This document shows, piece by piece, positions 12,335 to 24,346 of a stretch of 64,000 nucleotides of DNA. The DNA comes from Zea mays. Taxonomy: Eukaryota > Streptophyta > Magnoliopsida > Poales > Poaceae. The stretch covers positions 118,883,789 to 118,947,788 of the forward strand of contig NC_050101.1 in NCBI RefSeq assembly GCF_902167145.1. The letters are read 5' to 3'. Both the position numbers and the translations under genes were made by a program. Position 1 is the stretch's first letter; each line of letters starts with the position of its first letter. Under the pieces are notes generated by a model, which ran no database searches, was not told the DNA's origin, and saw nothing but the letters and a program-made list of their open reading frames with translations.

Positions 12335-15031
12335 TTAGTTCTTGACTTTAGGTACCCAAACGGTTTTGGGTCCTTTGGCATTAGAAACAAGAACTTTGGG
12401 TACCCAAACACAAGTCTTGGAGCCCTTGTGTTTGCCCCCAACAAATTTGGCAACTACTTTGCCGGATTTTTTAGTCAACACATAAGATGCATCAAAAGTT
12501 TTAAATGAAAGACTATGTTCATTTGATGCACTAGGAGTTTTCTTCTTAGGCAACTTAGCACGAGTTGGTTGCCTAGAGCTAGATGTCTCACCCTTATACA
12601 TAAAAGCATGGTTAGGGCCAGAGTGAGACTTCCTAGAATGAATTCTCCTAATTTTGTCCTCGGGATAACCGGCAGGGTATAAAATGTAACCCTCGTTATC
12701 CTGAGGCATGAGAGCCTTGCCCTTAACAAAGTTAGACAATCTTTTAGGAGGGGCATTAAGTTTGACATTGTCTCCCTTTTGGAAGCCAATGCCATCCTTG
12801 ATGCCAGGGCGTCTCCCACTATAGAGCATACTTCTAGCAAATTTAATTTTTTCATTTTCTAAGTTATGCTCGGCAATTTTAGCATCTAATTTTGCTATAT
12901 GATCATTTTGTTGTTTAATTAAAGACATGTGATCATGAATAGCATTAATATCAACATCTCTACATCTAGTACAAATAGATACATGCTCAACGATAGATGT
13001 AGCGGGTTTGCAAGATTTTAATTCTACAACCTTAGCATGTAACATGTCATTCTTAGTTCTAAGGTCGGAAATAGTAGCATTGCAAACATCAAAATCTTTA
13101 GCCTTAGCAAGCAATTTTTCATTTTCAATCCTAAGGCTAGCAAGAGAAATGTTCAATTCTTCAATCCTAGTAAGTAAATCATCATCATTATTTCTAGAAT
13201 TGGCAATTGAAACATTACAAACATGAGAATCAACCTTAGCTAACAAATTAGCATTTTCATTTCTAAGGTTGTCTATTGTCTTATGGCAAGTGCTTAGCTC
13301 ACTAGATAGTTTTTCACATTTCTCAATTTCTAGAGCATAAGCATTTTTAACCTTAACATGTTTCTTATTTTCCTTAATTAGGAAGTCCTCTTGAGAATCC
13401 AAAAGGTCATCCTTTTCATGAATAGCACTAATTAATTCATTTAATTTTTCCTTTTGTTCCATGTTAAGGTTGGCAAAAAGGGTACGCAAATTATCTTCCT
13501 CATTACTAGCATTATCATCACTAGAAGACTCATATCTAGTGGAGGATTTAGATTTAACCTTCTTCTTTTTGCCGTCCTTTGCCATGAGGCACTTGTGGCC
13601 GACGTTGGGGAAAAGGAGTCCCTTGGTGACGGCGATGTTGGCGGCATCCTCGTCGTCGGAGGAGTCGGTGGAGCTCTCGTCGGAGTCCCACTCGCGACAC
13701 ACGTGCGCATTGCCGCCCCTCTTCTTTTAGTACCTCTTCTTTTCTCTCTTCTTGCCCTTCTTGTCGTTATCCCTGTCACTGTCACTTGATAATGGACATT
13801 TAGCAATAAAGTGACCGGGCTTACCACACTTGTAGCAAACCTTCTTGGAACAGGATTTGTAGTCCTTCCCTTTCCGTTGCTTGAGGATTTGGCGAAAGCT
13901 TTTGATGATTAAAGCCATCTCCTCATTGTCGAGCTTGGAGGCGTCAATTGGTTGTCTACTCGGTGTAGACTCCTCCTTTTTCTCCTCCGTCGCCTTAAAT
14001 GCCACCGGTTGTGCTTCGGACGTGGAGGGTTCGTCAAGCTCGTTGATCTTCTTTGATCCTTTAATCATACATTCAAAGCTCACAAAATTCCCAATTACTT
14101 CCTCGGGGGTCATTAGTGTGTATCTAGGATTACCACGAATTAACTGAACTTGAGTGGGGTTAAGGAAAATAAGAGATCTTAGAATAACCTTAACCACCTC
14201 GTGGTCGTCCCACTTCTTACTCCCGAGGTTGCGCACTTGGTTCACCAAGGTTTTGAGCCGGTTGTACATATCTTGTGGCTCCTCCCCTTGGCGAAGACGA
14301 AAGCGACCGAGCTCCCCCTCGATCGTTTCCCGTTTGGTGATCTTGGTGAGTTCATCACCCTCGTGCGCGGTCTTGAGAAGGTCCCAAATTTCCTTTGCAT
14401 TCTTCAACCCTTGCACCTTGTTGTATTCCTCCTTGCTTAGAGAGGCGAGGAGTATGGTTGTAGCTTGGGAGTTGAAGTGCTCGATTTGGGCTACTTCGTC
14501 CGTATCGTAGTCTTCATCCCCTACGGATGGTACCTGTGCTCCAAACTCAACAACATTCCATATACTTTTGTGGAGTGAGGTTAGATGAAATTTCATTAAA
14601 TCACTCCACCTAGCATAATCTTCGCCATCAAAAGTTGGCGGTTTGCCTAATGGAACGGAAAGTAATGGAGTATGTTTAGATGTACGAGGATAGTGTAAGG
14701 GGATCTTACTAAACTTCTTGCGCTCTTGGCGCTTAGAAGTTACGGACGGCGCATCGGAGTCGGAGGTCGATGTTGATGAAGTGTCGGTCTCGTAGTAGAC
14801 CACCTTCCTCATCCTCTTGTGCTTGTCGCCTTTCCGATGCGACTTGTGGGAAGAAGATTTTTCCTTCTTCTCTTTGTGGTGTGAGGAAGATCTTTTCTCC
14901 TTCTGTTTGGAGGAGTCTTTCTTCTTCTCCTTCCTCTTGGTGCGGGACTCTTCCGATGAAGTGCTCCCTTGGCTCGTAGTGGGCTTGTCGCCGGTCTCCA
15001 TCTCCCTCTTGGTGTGATCTTCCGACATCAC
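12335..15031 (-). pseudogene. copia-1 gag, one nonsense codon
   Basis: A single frame of about 898 codons starts MMSEDHTKREMETG. Order: a Lys/Ser-rich charged N-terminus; the copia gag domain (YARWSDLMKFHL, then LLKTAHEGDELTK); a CCHC knuckle CYKCGKPGHFIAKC; an acidic segment; a long coiled-coil-like part; a basic C-terminus with repeated VWVPKV. A TAA at 13727-13729 lies shortly after the knuckle. The intact relative at 56035-58725 has tyrosine there, so TAC to TAA is the simplest change. The CCHC knuckle would bind element RNA. Confidence 0.88.
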
Positions 15032-15062
15032 TTCGAGCGGTTAGGCTCTAATGAAGCACCGG

Positions 15063-15074
15063 GCTTTGATACCA
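15063..15074 (-). other. copia-1 primer-binding site (initiator tRNA-Met)
   Basis: On the element strand it reads TGGTATCAAAGC, one mismatch from TGGTATCAGAGC, the complement of the plant initiator tRNA-Met 3' end. It lies two bases inside the 5' LTR. Confidence 0.8.
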
Positions 15075-15076
15075 AT

Positions 15077-16384
15077 TGATAGTCACCTAGAGGGGGGGTG
15101 AATAGGGCGAAACTGAAATTTACAAATATAAACACAACTACAAGCCGGGTTAGCGTTAGAAATAAAAGCGAGTCCGCGAGAGAGGGTGCAAAACAAATCA
15201 CAAGCAAATAAAGAGTGTGACACGCGGATTTGTTTTACCGAGGTTCGGTTCTCGCAAACCTACTCCCCGTTGAGGAGGCCACAAAGGCCGGGTCTCTTTC
15301 AACCCTTCCCTCTCTCAAACGATCCCTCGGACCGAGTGAGCTTCTCTTCTCAAATCAAAATCGGGAACAAAACTTCCCCGCAAGGGCCACCACACACTTG
15401 GTGCCTCTTGCCTTGATTACAATGGAGTTTTGATCACAAGAACAAGTGAGAAAGAAAAGAAGCAATCCAAGCGCAAGAGCTCAAAAGAACACGACAAATC
15501 TCTCTCGCTAATCACTAAAACCTTGTGTGGAATTGGAGAGGATTTGATCTCTTTGGTGTGTCTAGAATTGAATGCCTAGCTCTTGTAAGTGGTTGAGAAG
15601 TGGAAAACTTGGATGCAATGAATGGTGGGGTGGTTGGGGTATTTATAGCCCCAACCACCAAACTTGACCGTTGGTGGAGGCTGTCTGTCGTATGGTGCAC
15701 CGGACAGTCCGGTGCACACCGGACATGTCCGGTGCGCCAGCCACGTCACCAAAGTCGTTGGATTCCGACCGTTGGAGTTCTGACTTCTGGGCCCGCCTGG
15801 ATGTCCGGTGGCGCACCGGACATGCACTCTACATTGTCCGGTGCGCCAGTATGGGCGTGCTTGACCTCTGTGCGCGCAGCGCGCGCATTAAATGCTCTGC
15901 AGGTAGCCGTTGGCGCGAAGTAGTCGTTGCTCCGGAGTTGCGTCGGACAGTCCGGTGTACACCGGACATGTCCGGTGAATTATAGCGGAGCAGCCACTGC
16001 GTTTTTCCGAGGCTGGCGAGTTCCGGAGGCCGCTCTTCCTTGGAGCACCGGACACTGTCCGGTGTACACCGGACAGTCCGGTGAATTATAGCGGAGTGCC
16101 TCTGGAAATGCCCGAAGGTGGCAAGTTGGAGTTGGAGTCCTCTGGTGCACCGGACACTGTCCGGTGTACACCGGACAGTCCGGTGCCCCAGACCAGAGGT
16201 GCCTTCGGTTGTCCCTTTGCTCCTTTGTTGAATCCAATATTTGATCTTTTTATTGGCTAAGTGTGAACCTTTTACACCTGTATAACTTATACACTAGAGC
16301 AAACTAGTTAGTCCAATTATTTGTGTTGGGCAATTCAACCACCAAAATTATTTAGGAACTAGGTGTAAGCCTAATTCCCTTTCA
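15077..16384 (-). repeat. copia-1 5' LTR
   Basis: 1308 bp, from TGATAGTCACC (+ strand) at 15077 to CCCTTTCA ending 16384. It has the same TATA-in-hairpin (15629-15659) and palindrome cluster. It differs from the other LTR at 15085 (A for G) and 15284 (A for T), and carries an extra palindrome unit near 15713-15733. Confidence 0.9.
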
Positions 16385-17786
16385 CAGCTGACCCCGGAGG
16401 ATCTCCGTCTCGCCTGAGGCCCCCCCTCCAGCGACGAACATACTTCCGGCTCGCCCGAGGCCCAGTCTTTGCCAAGAAGCAACCCTGGCCGAATCGTCAT
16501 GCCAACCGACCAAATCGCAGAGGCATTTAATGCAAAGGTGGCCTGACACCTTTATCCTGACGCGCGTCCTCGAGTCGACAGAGCCGAAGTGACCGCAGTC
16601 ACTTCGCCGCTCCACTGACCGGCCTGACAAAAGGACAGCGCCGCCTACACCGCTCCGACTGCTGCGCCGCTCGACAGAGTGAGGCTGACAGGCAGTCAGG
16701 CCCGGCCTCAGGCACCATAGGAAACTCCGCTTCGCCCGACCCAGGTCTCGGACTCGGGCTCGGCCCGGGAAGACGGCGAACTCCGCTCCGCCCGACCCAG
16801 GGCTCGGACTCGAGCTCAGTCCCGGAAGACGGTGAACTCCGCTCCGCCCGACCCAGGGCTCGGACTCGGGCTTAGCCCCAGAAGACGACGAACTCCGCTC
16901 CGCCCAACCCAGGGCTCGGACTCGGGCTCAGCCCCGGAAGACGATGAACTTCGCTTCGCCCGACCCTAGGGCTTGGACTCAGCCCTGGCCTCAGCCGACG
17001 GTCTCCGCCTCGCCCGACCTAGGGGCTCGGACTCGACCTCGGCCTCGGAAGACAGACTCGACCTCGACCTCGGAGGAGCCTCCACATCGCCCAACCTAGG
17101 GCACGGACCGACCACGTCAACGGGGGCGCCATCATTACCCTACCCCAAGCTGACTCAGGCTACGGGAAACAAGACCGGTGTCCCATCTAGCTCGCTCTGC
17201 CAGACAAGCAATGATGGCGCCCCGCACGCTCTATGACGACGGCGGTTCTCAGCCCCCTTACGGAAGCAAAAGGACGTCAGCAAGGACTCGACAGCTCCGA
17301 CAGCTGTCCTTCCACCAAGCTTCAGCGCTCCTCTGACGGCCACGACACCACACGAACCGGGTGCCAAAACCTCTCCGGCTGCCACGATGGCATGTACTTA
17401 GGGCGCTAGCTCTCCTCCGCTAGACATGTTAGCACTCTGCTACACCCCCAATGTACACCTGGATCCTCTCCTTACGCCTATAAAAGGAAGGACCAGGGCC
17501 CTCTTACAGAGGGTTGGCCGCGCGGGGAAGAGGACGGGACAGGCGCTTGCGTGTGGCTGCTCGCTCCCTCTCCCACGTGGACGCTTGTAACCCCCTACTG
17601 CAAGCGCACCCGACCTGGGCGCGGGACAAGAACACGAAGGCCGCAGGATTTCCACCTCCCTCTCTCGCTCCGGCTGCCCTTTCTTCCCCCCTTCGCGCTC
17701 CGTCTCGCGTCGACCCATCTGGGCTGGGGCACGCGGCGACATTTCACTCGTCGGCCCAGGGACCCCCCGGTCTCGAAACGCCGACA
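16385..17786 (+). repeat. Huck 5' LTR, second fragment with promoter
   Basis: Continuation of the 5' LTR after copia-1. It starts with CAGCT (16385-16389), the right target duplication with one mismatch. It holds roughly 55-bp tandem units built on GAACTCCGCT/CGGACTCGGG (about 16728-17010) and a TATA box, TATAAAAG, at 17479-17486. It ends ACGCCGACA at 17786. Confidence 0.88.
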
Positions 17787-17787
17787 G

Positions 17788-17806
17788 TTGGCGCGCCAGG
17801 TAGGGG
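17788..17806 (+). other. Huck primer-binding site
   Basis: TTGGCGCGCCAGGTAGGGG begins one base after the 5' LTR, where the tRNA primer site of a gypsy element is expected. Confidence 0.6.
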
Positions 17807-17846
17807 CCTGCTGCGTGTTGACGAACAGCTTCCCGTCAAGCTCCAG

Positions 17847-20275
17847 ATGGGCAGTCTCCAGCAACCTTTCCAGCCCGGGACGGTGCTCCGTTTCGGGAGT
17901 CTTGAGTTCATGTCCCTCGACGGCAGCTACAACATGATACTCCTTCCCCCGCCGTGCGACAGCAACAATAGCGGCCGACAGCCCGCCCGTCGGCGGCGGA
18001 ATCGACAACGTCTTCCTCGCGTGGTGGAAGAACGACATTCGAGCTCACCCCGCCCTCTCCCCCACCGACGGAGGAGGAGGCGGGGCAACCAAGGCCAAGC
18101 AGGAGGCGGCACCTTGTCGGCTGTCGAGCAAGTCGACGGCGCTGGCGCCCCAACGGGGGGCGCGTCGGGCATCGACCTCGCGTTTGAGACGAAGACGAGC
18201 GCCGTCTCCCCGCAACACGCCAATTCCGAGCAAACGGACGACGCCAGCACGCTCGCAAAAGGCTTGCTGGGCGTCACCATCGTACCTGAGATGACGGTGC
18301 AGTCAGTCCCTGACGTGACTTCGTCACCGCCCGTCGACCAAGAGGTACCCACCGGTTCCCATCTCACGCCCTTTGGATTCAGCCTCGACCCGCCAAGCGA
18401 CTTCGCTTTGGCGGACGCTCTCGTAGAGGCGAGTCCAAACCCTCTGGGGTTTCGTATGCGGTCACCCTGGGACCGGCTCGCGGACGTCTCGACCTACGGG
18501 CCCTCGGGGTCCGAGGAAGATGACGAGCCCGACTTCTGTTGGGATTTCTCTGGACTTGGCAACCCCAGTGCCATGCGGGACTTCATGACCGCATGCGACT
18601 ACTGCCTTTCCGACTGTTCCGACGGTAGCCGCAGCCTCAGCGACGAGGACTGCGGCCCAAGTCGTGAATGTTTCCACGTCGATCTAGGGGGTCCCTCCGA
18701 AGGCAACCATCTCGATATGCTGGAGAATGGTGATCTCCCTAGGCCTGTGCCACGCGTTGACATCCTACGGGAGCTAGCTGTGGTCCCCGTTCCGGCGGGG
18801 GGTCATGACCCGCAGCTCGAGCAAATCTGCGGGGTGCCGGCCAGGCTCGACGAGAGAGCAGGAGCACTTGAGCCGATCCGCCGGGACGTTGGGCAGGAAT
18901 GGGCGGGCCAACCTCCGGCCGAAGAAGTGAGCCATCTACCCTAGGGTATCCAGCACTGCATCGCCGACGATGTCAGGGTGAGGCCGCCACCCGCTTCCAG
19001 TGGGGTCGGCCAGAACCTGGCAGCAGCAGCAATGCTTCTCCGCGCGATGCCGGAGCCATCAACCACCGAGGGGCGGCGAATCCAGGGAGAGCTCAAGGAT
19101 CTCCTGGAGGGCGCTGCGGTCCGACGAGCCGAGAGCTCCGCCTCCCGAAGGCAGGGTACCCCTCGGAACACCGCGCCGCGACTTCCCGATTCGTGCGGGA
19201 AGCCTCGGTCCACACCGGGCGCACGCGCAACACAGCGCCTGCGGCCCCGGGTCGCCTCGGCAACGAGCACCATCACCGCGGCCGTCGGGCCCACCTCGAC
19301 GAGAGGGTGCGCCGAGGCTACCACCCCAGGCGTGGGGGACGCTACGACAGCGGGGAGGATCGGAGTCCCTCGCCCGAACCACCCGATCCGCAGGCTTTCA
19401 GCCGCGCCATACGACGGGCGCCATTCCCGACCCGGTTCCGACCCCCGACTACTATCACAAAGTACTCAGGGGAGACGAGACCGGAACTGTGGCTCGCAGA
19501 CTACCGGCTGGCCTGCCAACTGGGTGGAACGAACGATGAAAAACTCATCATCCGTAACCTCCCCCTGTTTCTCTCCGACACCGCTCGCGCCTGGTTGGAG
19601 CACCTGCCTCTGGGGCAGATCTCCAACTGGGACGACCTGGTCCAAGCCTTCGCCGGCAATTTCCAGGGCACGTACGTGCGCCCCGGAAACTCCTGGGACC
19701 TCCGAAGCTGCCGGCAGCAGCCGGGAGAGTCTCTCCGGGACTACATCCGACGATTCTCGAAGCAGCGCACCGAGCTGCCCAACATCACCGATTCAGATGT
19801 CATCGGTGTGTTCCTCGCCGGCACCACTTGCTGCGACCTAGTCAGCAAGCTGGGTCGAAAGACCCCCACCAGGGTGAGCGAGCTGATGGACATTGCCACC
19901 AAGTTCGCCTCTGGCCAGGAGGCGGTTGAGGCTATCTTCTAGAAGGACAAGCAGCCCCAGGGCCGCCCACCGGAAGACGCCCCCGAGGCGTCAACTCAGC
20001 GCGGCGCCAAGAAGAAGGGCAAGAAGAAGTCGCAAGCGAAACGCGACGCCGTCGACGCGGACCTTGTCGCCGCCGCCGTGTACAAGAACCCTCGAAAACC
20101 CCCCGGAGGTGCCAACCTCTTCAACAAGATGCTCAAGGAGCCGTGCCCCTATCATCAGGGGCCCGTCAAGCACACCCTTGAGGAGTACGCCATGCTTCGG
20201 CGCCACTTCCACAGGGCCGGGCCACCCGCGGAGGGTGGCAGGGCTCGCGACGACGACAAGAAGGAGGATCACTAG
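17847..20275 (+). pseudogene. Huck gag (structural protein), broken
   Basis: The likely start is the ATG at 17847 (MGSLQQPFQPG), about 60 bases after the LTR. A long disordered N-terminal part runs to a TAG at 18942-18944; the same frame continues past it (IQHCIADDVRV). Near 19150 the frame shifts by one base. The capsid-like retrotransposon gag domain follows at 19420-19930 (YRLACQLGG, ARAWLEHLPLGQI, FAGNFQGTYVRPG, LRDYIRRFSKQR). A TAG at 19940 and another at 20273 interrupt the basic C-terminal part. I see no clear CCHC knuckle. Gag would form the virus-like particle around element RNA. Confidence 0.75.
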
Positions 20276-21076
20276 GCAGGAGAGTTCCCCGAGGTCCGCG
20301 ACTGCTTCATGATCTACGGTGGGCAAGCGGCGAACACCTCGGCTCGGCACCGCAAGCAAGAGCGTCGGGAGGTCTGTTCGGTAAAGGTGGCGGCGCCAGT
20401 CTACCTAGACTGGTCCGACAAGCCCATCACCTTCGACCAAGCCGACCACCCCGACCACATGCCGAGCCTGGGAAAATACCCGCTCGTTGTCGACCCCGTC
20501 ATCGGCGACGTCAGGCTCACCAAGGTCCTCATGGACGGAGGCAGCAGCCTCAACATCATCTACGCCGAGACCCTCAGGCTCCTGCGTGTTGATCTATCCT
20601 CGGTCCGGGCAGGCGCTGCGCCTTTCCACGGGATCATCCCCGGGAAGCGCGTCCAGCCCCTCGGACGACTCGACCTTCCTGTCTGCTTCGGAACACCCTC
20701 CAACTTCCGAAGGGAGACCCTCACGTTCGAGGTGGTCGGGTTCCGAGGAACCTACCACGCAGTATTGGGGAGGCTATGCTACGCGAAGTTCATGGCCGTC
20801 CCCAATTACACCTACCTCAAGCTCAAGATGTCGGGCCCCAACGGGGTCATCACCGTCGGCCCCACGTATAAACACGCGTTCGAATGTGACGTGGAGTGTG
20901 TGGAGTACACCGAGGCCCTCATCGCCGACCTGGAGAGCCTCTCTAAGGAGGTGCCAGACGTGAAGCGTCACGCCGGTAACTTCGAGCCAGCGGAGACGGT
21001 TAAGTCTGTCCCCCTCGACCCCAGCAGCGACGCCTCCAAGCAGATCCGGATCGGCTCCGAGCTCGATCCCAAATAG
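20276..21076 (+). pseudogene. Huck protease region of pol
   Basis: In frame with the end of gag. It carries an aspartic-protease motif of the plant form (MDGGSSLNIIYAET) and a downstream YHAVLGRLCYAKF segment resembling the second conserved retropepsin motif. The active-site triad reads DGG rather than the classical DTG or DSG. A TAG at 21074-21076 separates it from RT; CAG is the simplest ancestral codon. The enzyme would cut the Gag-Pol polyprotein. Confidence 0.75.
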
Positions 21077-23130
21077 GAAGCAGTGCTCGTCGACTTTCTC
21101 CGCGCGAACGCCGACGTTTTCGCGTGGAGTCCCTCGGACATGCCCGACATACCGAGGGATGTCGCCGAGCACTCGCTGGATATCCGAGCTGGAGCCCGAC
21201 CCGTGAAGCAGCCTCTGCGCCGATTCGACGAGGAAAAGCGCAGAGCCATAGGCGAGGAGATCCACAAGCTAATGGCGGCAGGGTTCATCAAAGAGGTATT
21301 CCATCCCGAATGGCTTGCCAACCCTGTGCTTGTGAGAAAGAAAGGAGGGAAATGGCGGATGTGTGTAGACTACACTGGTCTAAACAAAGCATGTCTGAAG
21401 GTTCCCTACCCTCTGCCTCGCATCGATCAAATCGTGGATTCCACTGCCGGGTGCGAAACCCTATCTTTCCTCGATGCCTACTCAGGGTATCACCAAATCA
21501 GGATGAAAGAGTCCGACCAGCTCGCGACTTCTTTCATCACACCCTTCGGCATGTACTGCTATGTCACCATGTCATTCGGCTTGAGGAATGCGGGCGCGAC
21601 GTACCAGCGGTGCATGAACCATGTGTTCGGCGAACACATTGGCCGGACGGTCGAGGCCTACGTCGATGACATCGTAGTCAAGACGAGGAAAACCTCCGAC
21701 CTTCTTTCCGACCTTGAGGTGACATTCTGATGCCTTAAGGTGAAAGGCGTGAAGCTTAATCCCGAGAAGTGTGTCTTCAGGGTACCCCGAGGCATGCTCT
21801 TGGGGTTCATCGTCTCCGAGCGGGGCATCGAAGCCAACCCGGAGAAGATCGCGGCCATCACCAGCATGGGGCCCATCAAGGACTTGAAAGGCGTACAGAG
21901 AGTCATGGGATGCCTTGCGGCTCTGAGCCGCTTCATCTCACGCCTCGGCGAAAGAGGCTTGCCTCTGTACCGCCTCTTAAGGAAGGCCGAGTGCTTCACT
22001 TGGACCCCCGAGGCCGAGGAAGCCCTCGGGAACCTGAAGGCGCTCCTCACGAACGCGCCCATCTTGGTGCCCCCCGCTGCCGTAGAAGCCCTCTTGATCT
22101 ACGTCGCCGCGACCACTCAGGTGGTTAGCGCCGCGATTGTGGTTGAGAGACGAGAAGAAGGGCATGCATTGCCCGTTCAGAGGCCAGTCTACTTCATCAG
22201 CAAGGTACTGTCCGAAACCAAGATCCGCTACCCACAAATTTAGAAGCTGCTATACGCGGTGATCCTGACGCGGCGGAAGTTACGACACTACTTCGAGTCT
22301 CATCCGGTAACTGTGGTGTCATCCTTCCCCCTGGGGGAGATCATCCAGTGCCGAGAGGCCTCGGGTAGAATCGCAAAGTGGGCGGTGGAAATCATGGGCG
22401 AAGCGATCTCGTTCGCCCCTCGGAAGGCCATCAAGTCCCAGGTCTTGGCGGACTTCGTGGCTGAATGGGTCGACACCCAGCTCCCAACGGTTCCGATCCA
22501 GCCAGAACTCTGGACCATGTTCTTCGACGGGTCGCTGATGAAGACAGGGGCCGGCGCAGGCCTACTCTTCATCTCGCCCCTCGGAAAGCATCTACGCTAC
22601 GTGCTACGCCTCCACTTCCCGGCGTCCAACAATGTGGCTGAGTACGAGGCTCTGGTCAACGGGTTGCGCATCGCCATCGAGCTAGGGGTCCGACGCCTCG
22701 ACGCTCGCAGTGACTCGCAGCTCGTCATCGACCAAGTCATGAAGAACTCCCACTGCCGCGACCCGAAGACGGAAGCCTACTGCGATGAGGTTCGGCGCCT
22801 GGAAGACAAATTCTACGGGCTCGAGCTCAACCACATCGCCCGACGCTACAACGAGACTGCGGACGAGCTGGCTAAAATAGCCTCGGGGCGAACAACGGTT
22901 CCCCCAGACGTCTTCTCTCGAGACCTGCATCAACCCTCCGTCAAGATCGACGACACACCCGAGCCCGAGGCACCCTCGGCTCGGCCCGAGGCACCCTCAG
23001 CTCGGCCCGAGGCACCCTTGGTTCAGCCCGAGGTACCCTCGGCCCCCGAGGGTGAGGCACTGCGCGTCGAGGAGGAGCGGAGCGGGGTCACGCCTAATCG
23101 AAACTGGCAGACCCCGTACCTGCAATATCT
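21077..23130 (+). pseudogene. Huck reverse transcriptase and RNase H
   Basis: RT begins VLVDFLRANADVFAW. Fingers and palm motifs follow: WRMCVDYTGLNKAC, FLDAYSGYHQI and the catalytic YVDDIVVK near 21660-21685. RNase H follows, with its first acidic residue in MFFDGSLMKTGAG (about 22520) and later EYEALVNGL and ARSDSQLVIDQ. Two stops interrupt the frame: TGA at 21728-21730 and TAG at 22241-22243, fitting CGA and CAG. No frameshift is needed from gag to the end of pol. After RNase H a short Pro/Glu-rich repeat (EAPSARP, about 22965-23040) forms a linker to integrase. Confidence 0.85.
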
Positions 23131-24346
23131 CCACCGAGGAGAGCTACCCCTTGATCGAGACGAAATTCGGCGGTTGGCGCGGCGCGCCAAGTCGTTTGTC
23201 CTGGTGGGGGACGGGAAGGAGCTCTACCACCGCAGCCCCTCAGGCATCCTCCAGCGATGCATTTCCATCGCTGAAGGCCAGGAGCTCCTACGAGAGATAC
23301 ACTCGGGGGCTTGCGGCCATCACGCAGCACCTTGAGCCCTCGTCGGAAACGCCTTCCGACAAGGTTTCTACTGGCCGACGGCGGTGGCCGACGCCACTAG
23401 AATTGTCCGCACCTGCGAAGGGTGTCAGTTCTACGCGAGGCAGACCCACCTGCCCGCTCAGGCTCTGCAGACGATACCCATCACCTGGCCTTTCGTTGTG
23501 TGGGGTCTGGACCTCGTTGGCCCCTTGCAGAAGGCACCCGGGGGCTACACGCACCTGCTGGTCGCCATCGACAAATTCTCCAAGTGGATCGAGGTCCAGC
23601 CCCTAAACAGCATCAGGTCCGAACAGGCGGTGGCGTTCTTCACCAACATCATCCACCGCTTTGGGGTCCCGAACTCCATCATCACCGACAACGGCACCCA
23701 GTTCACCGGCAGAAAGTTCCTGGACTTCTGCAAGGATCACCACATCCGGGTGGACTGGGCAGCCGTGGCTCACCCCATGACGAATGGGCAAGTAGAGCGT
23801 GCCAACGACATGATTCTACAAGGGCTCAAGCCTCGGATCTACAACGACCTCAACAAGTTCGGCAAGCGATGGATGAAGGAACTCCCCTCGGTGGTCTGGA
23901 GCCTAAGGACAACGCCGAGCCGAGCCACGGGCTTCACGCCGTTCTTTCTAGTCTATGGGGCCGAGGCCATCTTGCCCACAGACTTAGAATACGGTTCCCC
24001 GAGGACGAGGGCCTACGCCGACCAAAGCAACCAAACTAGTCGAGAAGACTCGCTGGACCAGCTGGAAGAGGCTCGGGACATGGCCTTACTACACTCGGTG
24101 CGGTACCAACAGTCCCTGCGACGCTACCACGCCCGAGGGGTCCGGTCCCGAGACCTCCAGGAGGGCGACCTGGTGCTTCGGCTGTGACAGGACGCCCGAG
24201 GCCGGCACAAGCTCACGCCTCCCTGGGAAGGGCCGTTCGTCATCGCCAAAGTTCTGAAGCCCGGAACGTACAAGCTGGCCAACAGTCAAGGCGAGGTCTA
24301 CAGCAACGCCTGGAACATCCAACAGCTACGTCGCTTCTACCCTTAA
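23131..24346 (+). pseudogene. Huck integrase
   Basis: The N-terminal zinc-binding HHCC region spans 23290-23440 (HSGACGHH, then CEGCQF) and is interrupted by a TGA at 23333-23335. The catalytic core shows LDLVGPL, TDNGTQF and MTNGQVERAN, giving the D, D(35)E set. A C-terminal segment (LTPPWEGPFVIAKVL, ending RRFYP) follows a second TGA at 24185-24187. Both stops revert to CGA by one C to T change. The stop after RRFYP ends pol. Integrase would insert element cDNA into the genome. Confidence 0.85.

Larger units (their letters stand above)
7004..16384 (-). mobile_element. copia-1: Ji/Opie-type Sirevirus (Ty1/copia), full length but decayed
   Basis: A 9381-bp element on the minus strand inside the Huck 5' LTR. 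LTRs on the element strand start TGAAAGGGAATTAGG and end GACTATCA. Flanks are CAGCC (6999-7003) and CAGCT (16385-16389), a 5-bp duplication with one mismatch; the uninterrupted Huck 3' LTR shows CAGCC once. The internal part reads gag, then protease-integrase-RT-RNase H, the copia order. The two LTRs differ by substitutions and by gain or loss of CCGGAC palindrome units. Gag has one nonsense codon and pol has two; no frameshift is evident. Confidence 0.9.

Noticed and set aside
17514..17846. Upstream extension of the Huck gag frame
   Set aside because: It starts inside the 5' LTR and crosses the primer-binding site; the ATG at 17847 is the first one past these.
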